Assembly (NCBI GenBank): GCA_017404665.1
Contig: JAFRBX010000054.1
Location: 1-63,155 of the forward strand
Source of the DNA: Ruminococcus sp.
GTDB taxonomy: Bacteria > Bacillota > Clostridia > Oscillospirales > Acutalibacteraceae
Length of the DNA: 63,155 nucleotides
Reading direction: 5' to 3'
How positions within the stretch are numbered: the stretch's first letter is position 1; the number at the start of each line of letters is the position of its first letter. Shown here piece after piece: positions 7,816 to 16,758 of the stretch. The position numbers were made by a program, and so were the translations under genes. A model generated the notes under the pieces. It was not told where the DNA came from, did no database searches, and saw nothing but the letters and a program-made list of their open reading frames with translations.

Positions 7816-7990
7816 TTGTTTAGATAACAGAGAATAGTGAATAGATAATAGTGAATGGAAAAACCTTGCGGATTTTTGGATTGATAAAAATGAGAATGGA
7901 GCGTTTGATCAATGCTATCAATGGGGTGCGGGCAGCGCCCGCCCTTCACTGTTATCTATTATCTATTATCTATTCTCTAATATTTATGTA
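7816..7990. repeat. Family B heptamer-array hairpin repeat
   Basis: The left arm is degenerate (GATAACAGAGAATAGTGAATAGATAATAG), the core holds GGGGTGCGGGCAGCGCCCGCCC, and the right arm is CTGTTATCTATTATCTATTATC plus more units reaching the dehydratase stop. It sits between the dehydratase stop and the galE start. Confidence 0.7.
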
Positions 7991-7994
7991 TCTA

Positions 7995-9896
7995 TTATCT
8001 ATTATTGACGTGATGGAACGTATCCACCATTGCTTCGAGCTTTTTCACGGTCGCGTCGTTGTCGTTGGTCTCGACGATCTCGTGCAGCTCGTCCAGCTGT
8101 GCTGTCAGCTGGGCGGAATCGATGTCGATCTGGTTGCCGATGAAGATCTTTTTGTTGTCGGTCTTCTGGAGCCCTTCTTCATCCATCAGAAGCTCCTCAT
8201 ACAGCTTCTCGCCCGGCCGCAGTCCGGTGAACTTGATCTCCACATCGCGGTAAGGCACCTTGCCGTACATGCGGATCAGGTTCTCGGCGAGGGTGGTGAT
8301 CTTCACAGGGTCGCCCATATCAAGCACGAAGATCTCGCCGCCCTTGGCGATCGCGCCGGCTTCCAGCACCAGCGACACCGCCTCGGGGATGGTCATGAAG
8401 TAGCGGATGATGTTGGGGTCGGTGACCGTCACGGGTCTGCCCGCCTCGATCTGACGGCGGAACAGCGGGATGACGGAGCCGTTGGAGCCCAGTACATTGC
8501 CGAAGCGCGTGGTGACGAATTCCGTCCTGCCGCCCTGCTGGCTCTTCATCTGGACGATCATTTCACAGCAGCGCTTGGTGGCGCCCATGACGTTGGTGGG
8601 GTTGACCGCCTTGTCGGTGGAGATCATGACGAACTTTTCCACCGCGTACTTTTCGGCGAGGTTCACCATGTTGAGCGTGCCGAAGATATTGTTCTTGACC
8701 GCCTCGGTCGGAGAAACCTCCATCAGCGGCACGTGCTTATGCGCCGCTGCGTGGAATACAACCTGCGGACGGTACTCCTCAAAGATCGTGTCCATCTTAT
8801 CATAGTCGCGGATGGATGCGATCAGCGTAACCAGATTCAGCTCGTCGCCATAGTCGATATACAGCTCCTGCTGGATATCATAGGCGTTGTTCTCATAGAT
8901 ATCCACGATGATGATCTGCTCGGGATGGTACTTGACGATCTGGCGCACCAGCTCAGAGCCGATGGAGCCGCCGCCGCCGGTGACTAAGCATACCTTGCCG
9001 TAGATAAAGTCGCGGATCTTTTTCTTATTGAAGGTGATCGGCGGTCTGCCCAGCAAATCCTCGATCCTGATATCCTTGACCTGCGACAAAATCTGCTGGG
9101 AATCATCGTCCTGGAACAGCTGGCTTAAGTACGGCACTGTCTTGATGCGGCAGCCGGACTCGGAGCAGTAGCCCATGATGCTCTTGCGCTGCTCCTCGGT
9201 ACAGGAGGGGATGGCAAAAATTACAAGCTCGATGTTGTACTGGCGGCAGATCAGTGGAATATCCTTGGTCAGTCCTACAACCTCTACGCCCAGCACCTTG
9301 GTATGAAACTTTGACGGGTCGTCGTCAACAAGGCAGATCGGCAAAATGACGTTGGCGGGGTTGTTGGGATCACTGCGGGCGCCGTTGATCTCCTGCAGGA
9401 TCATGCGGGCGGCGTTGCCCGCGCCGACGATCAGGGTGCGGTCGCGCTCCTCGTTCTTGAGCTCTCCCGCATGGATCAGCTCAACGACCGTACTGCGGAA
9501 AGTCAGTCGGAAGATCACGATCGCCACGACGGATATCACCGTATTCGCAATCATAAACTGGACGGTGGCGGGCTTTTCCATAAAAGCGGCGAACGCGTAG
9601 CTCAGCCCCGAGCCGACAGCGACCGCCAAGCCGCACAGCGCGATATCACGCGCCTTCAGCTCGCGCCAGACCTTGTTGTAGGCGCCGAACACAAACAGCA
9701 AAAAGAAGCAGAACAGGACGCTCAGACCGATGACGCCGACGATACGGATCGGCTGCAGCGCAACCCCCTGCGTCTGATCATGCTTGACGATGCCGTACCA
9801 TGAGAGCAGCGCGTTGCTCAGCAGCGCCGATACCACGACGATCAGCGCGTCGGCTATCATCAGAAATATTTTTCTGACATTCATCTTTTTATTCAT
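7995..9896 (-). CDS. Membrane nucleoside-diphosphate-sugar 4,6-dehydratase, PglF/CapD family
   Basis: About 633 aa. Four hydrophobic segments lie in residues 8-130, a first nucleotide-binding domain follows (GAGNAARMIL near 160), and the catalytic SDR domain begins near 300 with VTGGGGSIGSEL and continues with STDKAVNPTNVMGATKR. Proteins of this build convert UDP-GlcNAc to its 4-keto-6-deoxy derivative at the membrane for glycan or glycoprotein synthesis. The nearby DegT-type aminotransferase (10689-11900) is a natural next enzyme. ATG 9896 is preferred: it follows AGGA at a good spacing, while the TTG two codons upstream has no better site. A 17-bp-spaced promoter lies 60 bases upstream. The family is certain; the exact sugar is not. 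Confidence 0.88.
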   Translation of the reverse strand: MNKKMNVRKIFLMIADALIVVVSALLSNALLSWYGIVKHDQTQGVALQPIRIVGVIGLSVLFCFFLLFVFGAYNKVWRELKARDIALCGLAVAVGSGLSYAFAAFMEKPATVQFMIANTVISVVAIVIFRLTFRSTVVELIHAGELKNEERDRTLIVGAGNAARMILQEINGARSDPNNPANVILPICLVDDDPSKFHTKVLGVEVVGLTKDIPLICRQYNIELVIFAIPSCTEEQRKSIMGYCSESGCRIKTVPYLSQLFQDDDSQQILSQVKDIRIEDLLGRPPITFNKKKIRDFIYGKVCLVTGGGGSIGSELVRQIVKYHPEQIIIVDIYENNAYDIQQELYIDYGDELNLVTLIASIRDYDKMDTIFEEYRPQVVFHAAAHKHVPLMEVSPTEAVKNNIFGTLNMVNLAEKYAVEKFVMISTDKAVNPTNVMGATKRCCEMIVQMKSQQGGRTEFVTTRFGNVLGSNGSVIPLFRRQIEAGRPVTVTDPNIIRYFMTIPEAVSLVLEAGAIAKGGEIFVLDMGDPVKITTLAENLIRMYGKVPYRDVEIKFTGLRPGEKLYEELLMDEEGLQKTDNKKIFIGNQIDIDSAQLTAQLDELHEIVETNDNDATVKKLEAMVDTFHHVNNR

Positions 9897-9956
9897 AATC
9901 AAAATCCTTTTTCAGCGAAATCCGGCAAATTTCGCGTCACACACTTAATCATTTTG

Positions 9957-9985
9957 ATTATAGTACGCAATCGGGATAAAGTCAA
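9957..9985 (-). promoter_or_regulatory. Promoter of the 4,6-dehydratase gene
   Basis: On the minus strand, -35 TTGACT (9985-9980), a 17-bp spacer and -10 TATAAT (9962-9957). The start site would be near 9950, giving a leader of about 55 nt. Confidence 0.75.
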
Positions 9986-10096
9986 TCTTTTTGCGAAAAT
10001 AGAAACGCCCGTCTTTTTCTCCGAGAGCCGCCCCGCGTATCACGCCCCACCCGGCGGAAAACTACAGACTCCTGCTTCCTGCTTTCCGTTCCATCC

Positions 10097-10125
10097 GCAT
10101 ATTCCTGCGCCTCCCGCCATATATA
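10097..10125 (+). promoter_or_regulatory. Sigma-E-type sporulation promoter of spoIIID
   Basis: GCATATT (10097-10103) fits the sigma-E -35 consensus KMATATT completely. After 14 bp comes CATATATA (10118-10125), close to the -10 CATACAMT. The start of transcription would be near 10132, 20 nt before the spoIIID ATG. In Bacillus subtilis spoIIID is sigma-E dependent, so the match is expected. Confidence 0.7.
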
Positions 10126-10151
10126 TTACCAAAAACTCCCGGAGGTATTCC

Positions 10152-10433
10152 ATGAAAGGGATCTTAGAAGAACGAGCCGTGCGCTTAGGCGAATACATCA
10201 TCGAGCATCAGAGTACCGTGCGCGATACAGCGGCGGTATTCGGCGTCAGCAAAAGCACCGTACATAAGGATATCACGACGCTGCTGCCGAAGCTGAACGC
10301 GGGGCTGTATAAAGAGGTGCGCGCCGTGCTGGACATCAACAAGGAGGAGCGCCATCTGCGCGGCGGTGAAGCGACAAAGCATAAGTATGAGATACTCAAG
10401 GAGCTCAAAGAAAGATCGGGAAACAGAGTATAG
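10152..10433 (+). CDS. spoIIID: Mother-cell sporulation regulator SpoIIID
   Basis: A 93-aa DNA-binding protein. SpoIIID acts in the mother cell after sigma-E, repressing and activating genes for engulfment and cortex/coat formation. The sequence shows the SpoIIID signature: RAVRLGEYIIEHQSTVRDTA, the helix-turn-helix FGVSKSTVHKDI (about residues 31-42), and a basic C-terminal helix ending HKYEILKELKER. The ATG at 10152 follows GGAGGTATTCC (10141-10151); an earlier ATG in the same frame lies upstream of the sigma-E promoter and is not needed. It stands alone, with divergent sugar genes upstream and a family B repeat downstream. Confidence 0.95.
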   Translation: MKGILEERAVRLGEYIIEHQSTVRDTAAVFGVSKSTVHKDITTLLPKLNAGLYKEVRAVLDINKEERHLRGGEATKHKYEILKELKERSGNRV

Positions 10434-10592
10434 AGAACAGATAATAGATAATAGATAACAGATAACAGTGAAGGGAAACGCTGGCGCGTTTTGGATTTAG
10501 ATATAAACAATTGACCAAGCGCAGCGAGATACATTCACTGTTATCTGATATCTGTTAACTGTCTATTATCCTCTATTATCTTCTCTGTTATC
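10434..10592. repeat. Family B heptamer-array hairpin repeat
   Basis: The left arm is GATAATAGATAATAGATAAC plus more units, then the core GGGAAACGCTGGCGCGTTTTGGATT, then a right arm of CACTGTTATCTGATATCTGTTAACTG followed by TATTATC units. It lies between spoIIID and the aminotransferase promoter. Confidence 0.7.
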
Positions 10593-10604
10593 TTCCTTCC
10601 CCTC

Positions 10605-10633
10605 TTTACAACCGCCGAAACAAGGTGTATAAT
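10605..10633 (+). promoter_or_regulatory. Promoter of the DegT-type aminotransferase gene
   Basis: TTTACA (10605-10610), a 17-bp spacer and TATAAT (10628-10633). A ribosome site AGGAGA (10675-10680) precedes the start codon. Confidence 0.7.
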
Positions 10634-10688
10634 ATAATCTGTAAAAATAGGACGAATATCGTTTTGTCCTTTACAGGAGAAATGACTT

Positions 10689-11900
10689 ATGATGAATATA
10701 CCCTTTTCCCCTCCCGATATCTCTGAGGAAGAGATCGCCGAGGTCGTCGATACCCTGCGCTCCGGCTGGATCACCACCGGACCCAAGACGAAGCTCTTTG
10801 AACAGGAGATCGCGAAGTACTGCAACACGAAGAAAGCGGTATGCCTGTCAAGCCAGACCGCCTGTGCGGAAATGACCCTGCGCATCCTCGGCGTGGGACC
10901 CGGCGACGAGGTCATCCTGCCCGCCTACACCTACACCGCCACCGCCTCGGTCGTCTATCATGTCGGTGCGACGCCCGTGATGATCGACTGCAAAAAGGAC
11001 TCCTTCGAAATGGACTATGACAAGGTCGAGGAAGCCGTCACCCCCAAGACCAAGGTGATCATCCCCGTAGACCTCGCGGGCGTGGTGTGCGACTATGACC
11101 GCATCTTCGATATCGTCGAGAAGAAGCGCTCGATCTTTAAGGCGTCCGAAAATCCGGTGCAGCTCGCCTTGGGGCGCGTCATCGTCATGGCTGACGCAGC
11201 GCACGCGTTCGGCGCCCGCTGGCACGGCAAAATGTGCGGCTCCATCGCGGATTTCACCAACTTCAGCTTCCACGCAGTTAAGAACATGACCACCGCCGAG
11301 GGCGGCGCCGCTACGTGGCGCGAGATCCCCGGCGTGGACAGCAATCTTCTCTACAAGAATTATATGCTGATGACCCTGCACGGTCAGACCAAGGACGCCT
11401 TCACCAAGGACAAGGGCACCTCGTGGGAATACGACGTGGTGAACACCCAGTACAAGTGCAATATGCCCGACGTGCTGGCGGCGATCGGACTGGCGCAGCT
11501 CAGGCGCTATGAGTACATCCTCAGCCGCCGCCATCAGCTGATCCGGCGCTATAACAAAGCCTTTGAGGGGCTCGACCTTCAGGTGCTGGATCACCGCAGT
11601 GACGATCACCGCTCCAGCGGTCATCTGTACTTTGTGCGTTTTCTGGGTAAGGACGCAGACTTCCGCAACCGCTTCTATGATGAGATGAAGCAGCGCGGCG
11701 TCAACTGCAACGTGCATTTCAAGCCCCTGCCGATGATGACCGCCTACAAGCAGAAGGGCTTCGACATCATCGACTACCCCTACGCCTACAATATGCACAA
11801 GAACCAGCTGACCCTGCCGCTGAACTCCGTGCTGACGGATGAAGAGGCGCAGTATGTCATCGACACCTTCCTTGAGGTGTACAAGCTGATGAACGAATGA
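10689..11900 (+). CDS. DegT/DnrJ/EryC1/StrS-family sugar aminotransferase
   Basis: 403 aa. A PLP enzyme that transfers an amino group to a nucleotide-linked keto-sugar. Motifs are SGWITTGPKTKLFE near residue 30, GDEVILPAYTYTATA near 80, ADAAHAFGA, and FSFHAVKNMTTAEGG, whose Lys (about 197) binds PLP. The 4-keto sugar made by the PglF/CapD-type enzyme on the opposite strand is a likely substrate. That would give a UDP-4-amino-4,6-dideoxy-sugar, but no acetyltransferase for such a product is seen here. Two adjacent ATG codons (10689, 10692) follow AGGAGA; either may start. There is a modest insertion between GVVCDYDRIFD and VIVMADAAH compared with short family members. The family is certain; the substrate is inferred. 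Confidence 0.88.
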   Translation: MMNIPFSPPDISEEEIAEVVDTLRSGWITTGPKTKLFEQEIAKYCNTKKAVCLSSQTACAEMTLRILGVGPGDEVILPAYTYTATASVVYHVGATPVMIDCKKDSFEMDYDKVEEAVTPKTKVIIPVDLAGVVCDYDRIFDIVEKKRSIFKASENPVQLALGRVIVMADAAHAFGARWHGKMCGSIADFTNFSFHAVKNMTTAEGGAATWREIPGVDSNLLYKNYMLMTLHGQTKDAFTKDKGTSWEYDVVNTQYKCNMPDVLAAIGLAQLRRYEYILSRRHQLIRRYNKAFEGLDLQVLDHRSDDHRSSGHLYFVRFLGKDADFRNRFYDEMKQRGVNCNVHFKPLPMMTAYKQKGFDIIDYPYAYNMHKNQLTLPLNSVLTDEEAQYVIDTFLEVYKLMNE

Positions 11901-11973
11901 TACGGAGGCTGCGAAAGCGGCCTCTCTGCGTATCAAAAAAAGGATATTTGCTAGGAGCAGGACGTCTATCACC

Positions 11974-12242
11974 GCCCCCTCTGACGAGGTACCCCCGTTG
12001 GGGGAATGTCCGCGAAGCGGACAAGGGGGGAGCCGTTTCCGGCGAGGAAGTTGGGGAGAGATAACGCAGCGTTATTGTTACAATCCGCATTCTGACTCAA
12101 GCCGCCGCTAAGATATTATTATAAACGGTATTGAGTCAAACGTATCAAAGTTACTGTAGCACTGCGTTCTCTCTCCCCCGCCGATTTTGACACATCACTC
12201 TATCAAGAGTCTCATTCGGCTTGCCCCCTCGTCAGAGGGGGC
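11974..12242. repeat. Family A palindromic interspersed repeat, copy 2
   Basis: Terminal repeats are GCCCCCTCTGACGAGG (11974-11989) and CCCCTCGTCAGAGGGGGC (12225-12242). The inner pair is GGGGAGAGATAACGCAGC and ACTGCGTTCTCTCTCCCCC, and the central pair is TGACTCAAGCCGCC and GGTATTGAGTCAAAC. A GC-rich insert is shared with copy 1. It is the main content of the 11901-12524 spacer. Confidence 0.8.
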
Positions 12243-12416
12243 TGAAAAACACCCTGCGGGTGCCCTGTGACACACGTATCCGTCAGAGGCGGCGGGTATC
12301 AGCGTCCCGCTTTATGTTAACGATATTTTCAACAATCCAAAGATGATAAAAGAATCAATTCTTCCTCCGCTCACGATAAATTTATAAAAAATTCACTTTT
12401 TCGCAAATAAATGTAT

Positions 12417-12494
12417 TATAATGTAAAAGAAGATAAACAGTCGGCTGAGATTGCCGCGGGCTGAAAACGCGTTTTCAGCCTTCGCAATGACGAT
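12417..12494. repeat. Family C palindromic unit downstream of a TATAAT box
   Basis: TATAAT at 12417-12422 is a possible -10 for the two-component operon; its best -35, TTCACT, lies at a poor 19-bp spacing. The repeat GAGATTGCCGCGGGCTGAAAACGCG...TTCGCAATGACGA at 12447-12494 would lie in the leader of the response-regulator mRNA. Confidence 0.6.
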
Positions 12495-12524
12495 TGATAA
12501 AAACAGAAACCACGAGGTGACACT

Positions 12525-13214
12525 ATGAACAACCGTAAGATCCTGATCGTCGACGACGACCCCAACATCTGCGAGCTTTTGCGCCTGTACATCGAGAAGG
12601 AGGACTACTCTACCGTGATCGCTAACGACGGCGAACAGGCGATCGCGCTCTTCAACCGCGAACAGCCCGTTCTGATCCTGCTGGACATCATGCTGCCCAA
12701 GATGGACGGCTGGCAGGTATGCCGCGAGATCCGCAAGACCTCCAACTGCCCGATCATCATGATCACCGCCAAGGGCGAGGTTTTCGACAAGATCCTCGGG
12801 CTGGAGCTGGGCGCCGACGACTATGTGGTCAAGCCCTTTGAGGGCAAGGAGGTCGTTGCCCGCATTCGCGCCGTGCTGCGCCGCGCGGGCGTCTCGGACG
12901 AGGATCAGATCAAGGAGGTGCGCTGGGACAAGCTCACCATCAACCTGACCAACTACGAGCTGATCGTCGACGGCAGGCAGGTCGACACGCCGCCCAAGGA
13001 GCTCGAGCTGCTGTATCACCTCGCCTCCAACCCCAACAAGGTCTTTACCCGCGACCAGCTGCTGGATCAGGTGTGGGGCTTTGAATACTACGGCGACAGC
13101 CGCACCGTAGACGTACACGTCAAGCGTATCAGAGAGAAAATCGACGGCGTCTCAGACAAATGGGAGCTGCGCACCGTCTGGGGAGTTGGCTATAAATTTG
13201 AAACCAAGGGCTGA
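12525..13214 (+). CDS. OmpR/PhoB-family response regulator
   Basis: 229 aa. The receiver domain (1-120) has the acidic pair DDD at 10-12, phospho-acceptor Asp54 in LLDIMLPKMDGW, a Thr in ITAKG and Lys in VVKPF. A winged-helix DNA-binding domain (about 135-228) carries PPKELELLYHLASNPNKVF and RTVDVHVKRIREK. It pairs with the histidine kinase that overlaps its end. Since an HtrA protease gene follows, an envelope-stress or cell-wall role is plausible, but the signal is unknown. ATG 12525 follows GAGGTGA. Confidence 0.93.
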   Translation: MNNRKILIVDDDPNICELLRLYIEKEDYSTVIANDGEQAIALFNREQPVLILLDIMLPKMDGWQVCREIRKTSNCPIIMITAKGEVFDKILGLELGADDYVVKPFEGKEVVARIRAVLRRAGVSDEDQIKEVRWDKLTINLTNYELIVDGRQVDTPPKELELLYHLASNPNKVFTRDQLLDQVWGFEYYGDSRTVDVHVKRIREKIDGVSDKWELRTVWGVGYKFETKG

Positions 13215-14784
13215 TCAGTCACCAAAAAAACCAAAACAGCATAAGGGCAAAGCGCCGTACTTCCGCGTGCGGCGTTCTCTGTTCAAAAAATACCTGATCT
13301 TCGGCATCGCGATCCTGCTGACCAGCTTCATCGCGCTGAGCGTGACCATGTACATCTTCGTCAACCGCTACTGGGAAACGGAGAAAAAGTCGAGTCTGAT
13401 CGACACCGCCAACCGCGTTGCCGACGTGATCGAATCGTCCTCCACCTATCTGCCCGCCGCGCATATGCTGATCATCGACAAGGAATCCCCCGTGGGGCTG
13501 ACGGTCGTCAATATCTCCGAGGTCATTGACGCCGATATTCTCGTGGTCGACAACACAGGCGTGTGCGCCTATTGCTCCTCGGACGAATTAGCCGGCTATA
13601 CTGCCGAGGCGATGCCCTCCTATGTGCTGGGCGCGACCGCGCAGGGCGAGTTCTTTGAATCGGGCACGCTGGGCGGCTATTTTCCGAACGCCAGATACAC
13701 CGCGGGCGTTCCGATCATCACAGACACCGGCAGCGGCGACGCGATCCTCGCGTTCTGCTACGCCTCTACCCCCGCGACCTTCGTCTCGGGGCTGCCGGTC
13801 ACGTTCCTGCAGATCTTCTTCACGGCGGCAGGTGTGATGCTCGTCATCATCATCATTTTCGTTGCGTCAATGTCCTACAGCATGTCGCGGCCGCTCAAGC
13901 AGATGTCCAACGCCGCCAAAAAGTTCGCAGTCGGCGATTTTTCGGTGCGCGTCAAGGTGCAGTCGGACGATGAGATCGGTGAGCTGGCGACCGCCTTCAA
14001 CTATATGGCGGACAGCCTGTCTGCCAGCGAGGGCATGCGCCGATCGTTTATCTCGAACGTATCCCACGAGCTGAAAACGCCGATGACCACCATCGCGGGC
14101 TTCATCGACGGCATGCTCGACGGCACCATCCCGCCCGAGCGCCATCCGCATTATATGAAGATTGTCAGTAACGAGGTCAAGCGCCTCTCGCGGCTGGTCA
14201 CCTCGATGCTCAGCCTGTCGCGCATCGACCGCGGCGAGCTGAAGGTCAACCGCCAGAGGTTCGACCTGTTCTCGCTGATCATCACAATCCTCGCAAGCTA
14301 TGAGCAGAAAATCGTCGCGCGAAAGCTGCACATTACGGGGCTGGAGGACTTCCGCAGCATCACGGTCAACGCCGACCCCGACCTGATGTACCAGGTCATC
14401 TATAACCTGATCGAGAACGCGGTCAAATTCACCGATGAGGGCGGTACCATCCACTTCGGCGTGGAAGAGACCCGCTACGATATCTCTGTCATGATCTCTA
14501 ACACCGGTCCCGGCATCCCGCCCGAGGACATCCGCTATGTCTTTGACAGATTTTACAAGACCGACAAGAGCCGCAGCATCGACAAAAAGGGCATGGGGCT
14601 CGGGCTGTTCATCGCCAAGACCATTATGCGTCTGCACGGCGGCGACATCTATGTCGAGTCCCGCGTCAACGAGTTCACCACCTTCACGTTCCGTCTGCCG
14701 CTGACCGAGACCTACGCCGCTCCGGCAAGGAATACCGAAAGCAAGTACGTCGAGACCACCGCAGGCAGGGAAACGGAAGAATAG
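13186..14784 (+). CDS. Membrane sensor histidine kinase
   Basis: Up to 532 aa. Two transmembrane segments (about residues 37-60 and 205-228) flank an extracytoplasmic sensor region. A HAMP segment (SRPLKQMSNAAKKFAVGDF), a HisKA domain with the phosphorylated His in SNVSHELKTPMTT (about 295), and a HATPase domain with NLIENAVKF, NTGPGIP and GMGLGLFIAK follow. It probably phosphorylates the preceding response regulator. The N-terminus is uncertain: the frame overlaps the regulator by 29 bases if TTG 13186 is used, and TTG 13198 is an alternative. No ATG lies before the first membrane segment, so an overlapping, translationally coupled non-ATG start is likely. Confidence 0.9.
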   Translation: MAINLKPRADQSPKKPKQHKGKAPYFRVRRSLFKKYLIFGIAILLTSFIALSVTMYIFVNRYWETEKKSSLIDTANRVADVIESSSTYLPAAHMLIIDKESPVGLTVVNISEVIDADILVVDNTGVCAYCSSDELAGYTAEAMPSYVLGATAQGEFFESGTLGGYFPNARYTAGVPIITDTGSGDAILAFCYASTPATFVSGLPVTFLQIFFTAAGVMLVIIIIFVASMSYSMSRPLKQMSNAAKKFAVGDFSVRVKVQSDDEIGELATAFNYMADSLSASEGMRRSFISNVSHELKTPMTTIAGFIDGMLDGTIPPERHPHYMKIVSNEVKRLSRLVTSMLSLSRIDRGELKVNRQRFDLFSLIITILASYEQKIVARKLHITGLEDFRSITVNADPDLMYQVIYNLIENAVKFTDEGGTIHFGVEETRYDISVMISNTGPGIPPEDIRYVFDRFYKTDKSRSIDKKGMGLGLFIAKTIMRLHGGDIYVESRVNEFTTFTFRLPLTETYAAPARNTESKYVETTAGRETEE

Positions 14785-14808
14785 TATACAGAAAGAAGGT
14801 ATATATAA

Positions 14809-16758
14809 ATGGATGATTTTATTCCCGAAAAGAAATATCAACCCGAGGATGAATACGAGGCGCTGGAGATTACTCCGCCTTCGGAAGCGTCCGCTGACGC
14901 GGCGGACAGTTCGCCGAAAGAGCCTCAGACCGGCGCGTCCGCTCCCGCGCAAAGCGCTCCCAACGCTCCCGGCATGAACGGCACTGCCGCTGTACCGCAG
15001 CCGGTTAATCCGCAGCAGGGGATGCGTCAGCCGGTTTATCCCCAACAGCCTGTACAGCCGATTTATCCGCAGCAGCAGGCCCAGCCTGTCTATCCGCAGC
15101 AGCAGGCTCAGCCTGTCTATCCGCGGCAACCGATGCGTCAGCCTGTCTACCCGCAGCCGCCCGTCCGCTGCGGCGCTCCCGGTTATCCTCAGCAGGCTCA
15201 GCCGGTATATCCTCAACCCATGCAGCAGCAGGCGCAGAATGTTTTTCCCCAACAATCCATGCAGAAGCCTGTGAACCAACAGGTTTATCCGCAGGCACAG
15301 CCTGTGTATCCCCAACAGCCCATGCAGCAGCAGGCGTCTGTGCAAACGCAGGTTCAAACACCCGTTCAGGCTCCGGTACAAGCTTCACCCCAGCCGCCCG
15401 TTCAGGCTCCCGTACAAAACGCCATGCCGCTGTCGCCGAATCCCTACGCGCAGGACTACGGCCGTCAGCCCGCACCTACCCAACCACATCCCAATCAGCC
15501 TAAGCCCGCTACGCCCACCGGCACCAAGGTGTTCATCATCATCCTGTGCGCCCTGCTGGCGGCGATGGTAATCGGCTTCATCGTCTATGTCGCGAGTACG
15601 GCAAAGGACAAGGATAAATCCCAAAACGACAATCCCTTCGGCAATTACTCAATCGATAACGGCGGCGAGGATGACAACGGCTTCGGCATCAGCCCCTTCA
15701 TCAACAACAACAGTGTCGGCAGCTACACCGAGGTCGAGGATGAGATCACCCTCAAAGCGGATAACGGCGACACCCAGAAGCGCGGCGATGACAACGAAGC
15801 GTCGGTCGGCACGCCCGATGAAAGCGCGAAAAACATCACCCTCAGCGAGCTTCCCAAGGATAAGGACGACGCAAAATACACCACCCAGAGCGCCTATGAG
15901 AGCGTCAGCGACAGCGTCGTGACCGTGGTATGCTATGAGGGCGAGATCACCGACGAGGACAACGACGCGGTATCCTCCGGCTCAGGCACCATTATTTCTA
16001 CCGACGGCTACCTGATCACCAACGCGCATGTCATCGGCAACAGCCGCGTCTACGCGGTCAAGATCGTGCTGAACAACGGCGACCACTATCAGGCGAAGAT
16101 TGTCGGCTATGATACATGGACTGACCTCGCGGTGCTCAAGATCGATGCGAAGGACCTCAAAGCCGTCACCTTCGGCGACTCCTCTCTGATCAACGTCGGC
16201 GACGACGTGATCGCGATCGGCTCCCCCGGCGGCGAGAAATTCCAGAACTCGCTGACGAAGGGTATCGTCTCGGCGGTCGACAGAGAGCTTTCCGTCAACA
16301 AATACGTCCGCTACATCCAGAGCGACGCCGCCATCAGCCCCGGCAGCTCGGGCGGTCCCCTGTGCAACATCTACGGTCAGGTCATCGGCATCACCACTGC
16401 CAAGACCGTTGCCGAGTACTATGAGAACATGAGCTTTTCGATCCCCTCTGCAACCGTGGAAGAGATCGTCGGCGACCTGATGCACTACGGCTATGTCAAG
16501 GGCCGCACCCGCATCGGCATCACCGGCAGCGAGGTCGGCTCCGACGAAATCTACTACTACAGTATGCCCGCGGGCGTAGAGATCAGCGAGATCGACGAGA
16601 GCGGCTCTGTGGCAGGCTCCGATATCAAGGAAGGCGACATCATCACCGAATTAGACGGCAAAGAGATCACCTCGTTCCAGGACATCTATGACGTTCTAGC
16701 CAAGCACCAAGAGGGCGACAAGATCACCATCAAGGTGCAGAGGCCGGAGAACAGATAA
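14809..16758 (+). CDS. HtrA/DegP-like S1C serine protease with Pro/Gln-repeat cytoplasmic tail
   Basis: 649 aa. Residues 1-235 are acidic, then a long run of Q-P-V-Y-P-Q-Q type repeats (about 65-200). One membrane segment (VFIIILCALLAAMVIGFIVY, about 240-262) follows. The trypsin-like domain shows the triad His in TNAHV (about 405), Asp in DLAVLKID (about 438) and Ser in GSSGGPL (about 513). A PDZ domain ends the protein (about 555-648). It is anchored with the protease outside, where it should degrade or process misfolded envelope proteins. It begins 24 bases after the kinase stop in what looks like a three-gene operon, suggesting it is a target or partner of that two-component system. A family B repeat follows at once. 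Confidence 0.92.
   Translation: MDDFIPEKKYQPEDEYEALEITPPSEASADAADSSPKEPQTGASAPAQSAPNAPGMNGTAAVPQPVNPQQGMRQPVYPQQPVQPIYPQQQAQPVYPQQQAQPVYPRQPMRQPVYPQPPVRCGAPGYPQQAQPVYPQPMQQQAQNVFPQQSMQKPVNQQVYPQAQPVYPQQPMQQQASVQTQVQTPVQAPVQASPQPPVQAPVQNAMPLSPNPYAQDYGRQPAPTQPHPNQPKPATPTGTKVFIIILCALLAAMVIGFIVYVASTAKDKDKSQNDNPFGNYSIDNGGEDDNGFGISPFINNNSVGSYTEVEDEITLKADNGDTQKRGDDNEASVGTPDESAKNITLSELPKDKDDAKYTTQSAYESVSDSVVTVVCYEGEITDEDNDAVSSGSGTIISTDGYLITNAHVIGNSRVYAVKIVLNNGDHYQAKIVGYDTWTDLAVLKIDAKDLKAVTFGDSSLINVGDDVIAIGSPGGEKFQNSLTKGIVSAVDRELSVNKYVRYIQSDAAISPGSSGGPLCNIYGQVIGITTAKTVAEYYENMSFSIPSATVEEIVGDLMHYGYVKGRTRIGITGSEVGSDEIYYYSMPAGVEISEIDESGSVAGSDIKEGDIITELDGKEITSFQDIYDVLAKHQEGDKITIKVQRPENR
15010..15420 (+). 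repeat. In-frame QPVYPQQ-type tandem repeat in the HtrA gene
   Basis: Imperfect 18-30 bp units encoding QPVYPQQ and QPMQQQA variants, about 20 proline-rich repeats in all, in the cytoplasmic tail before the membrane segment. Codons vary between units, so the protein repeat seems to be under selection. Confidence 0.8.
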
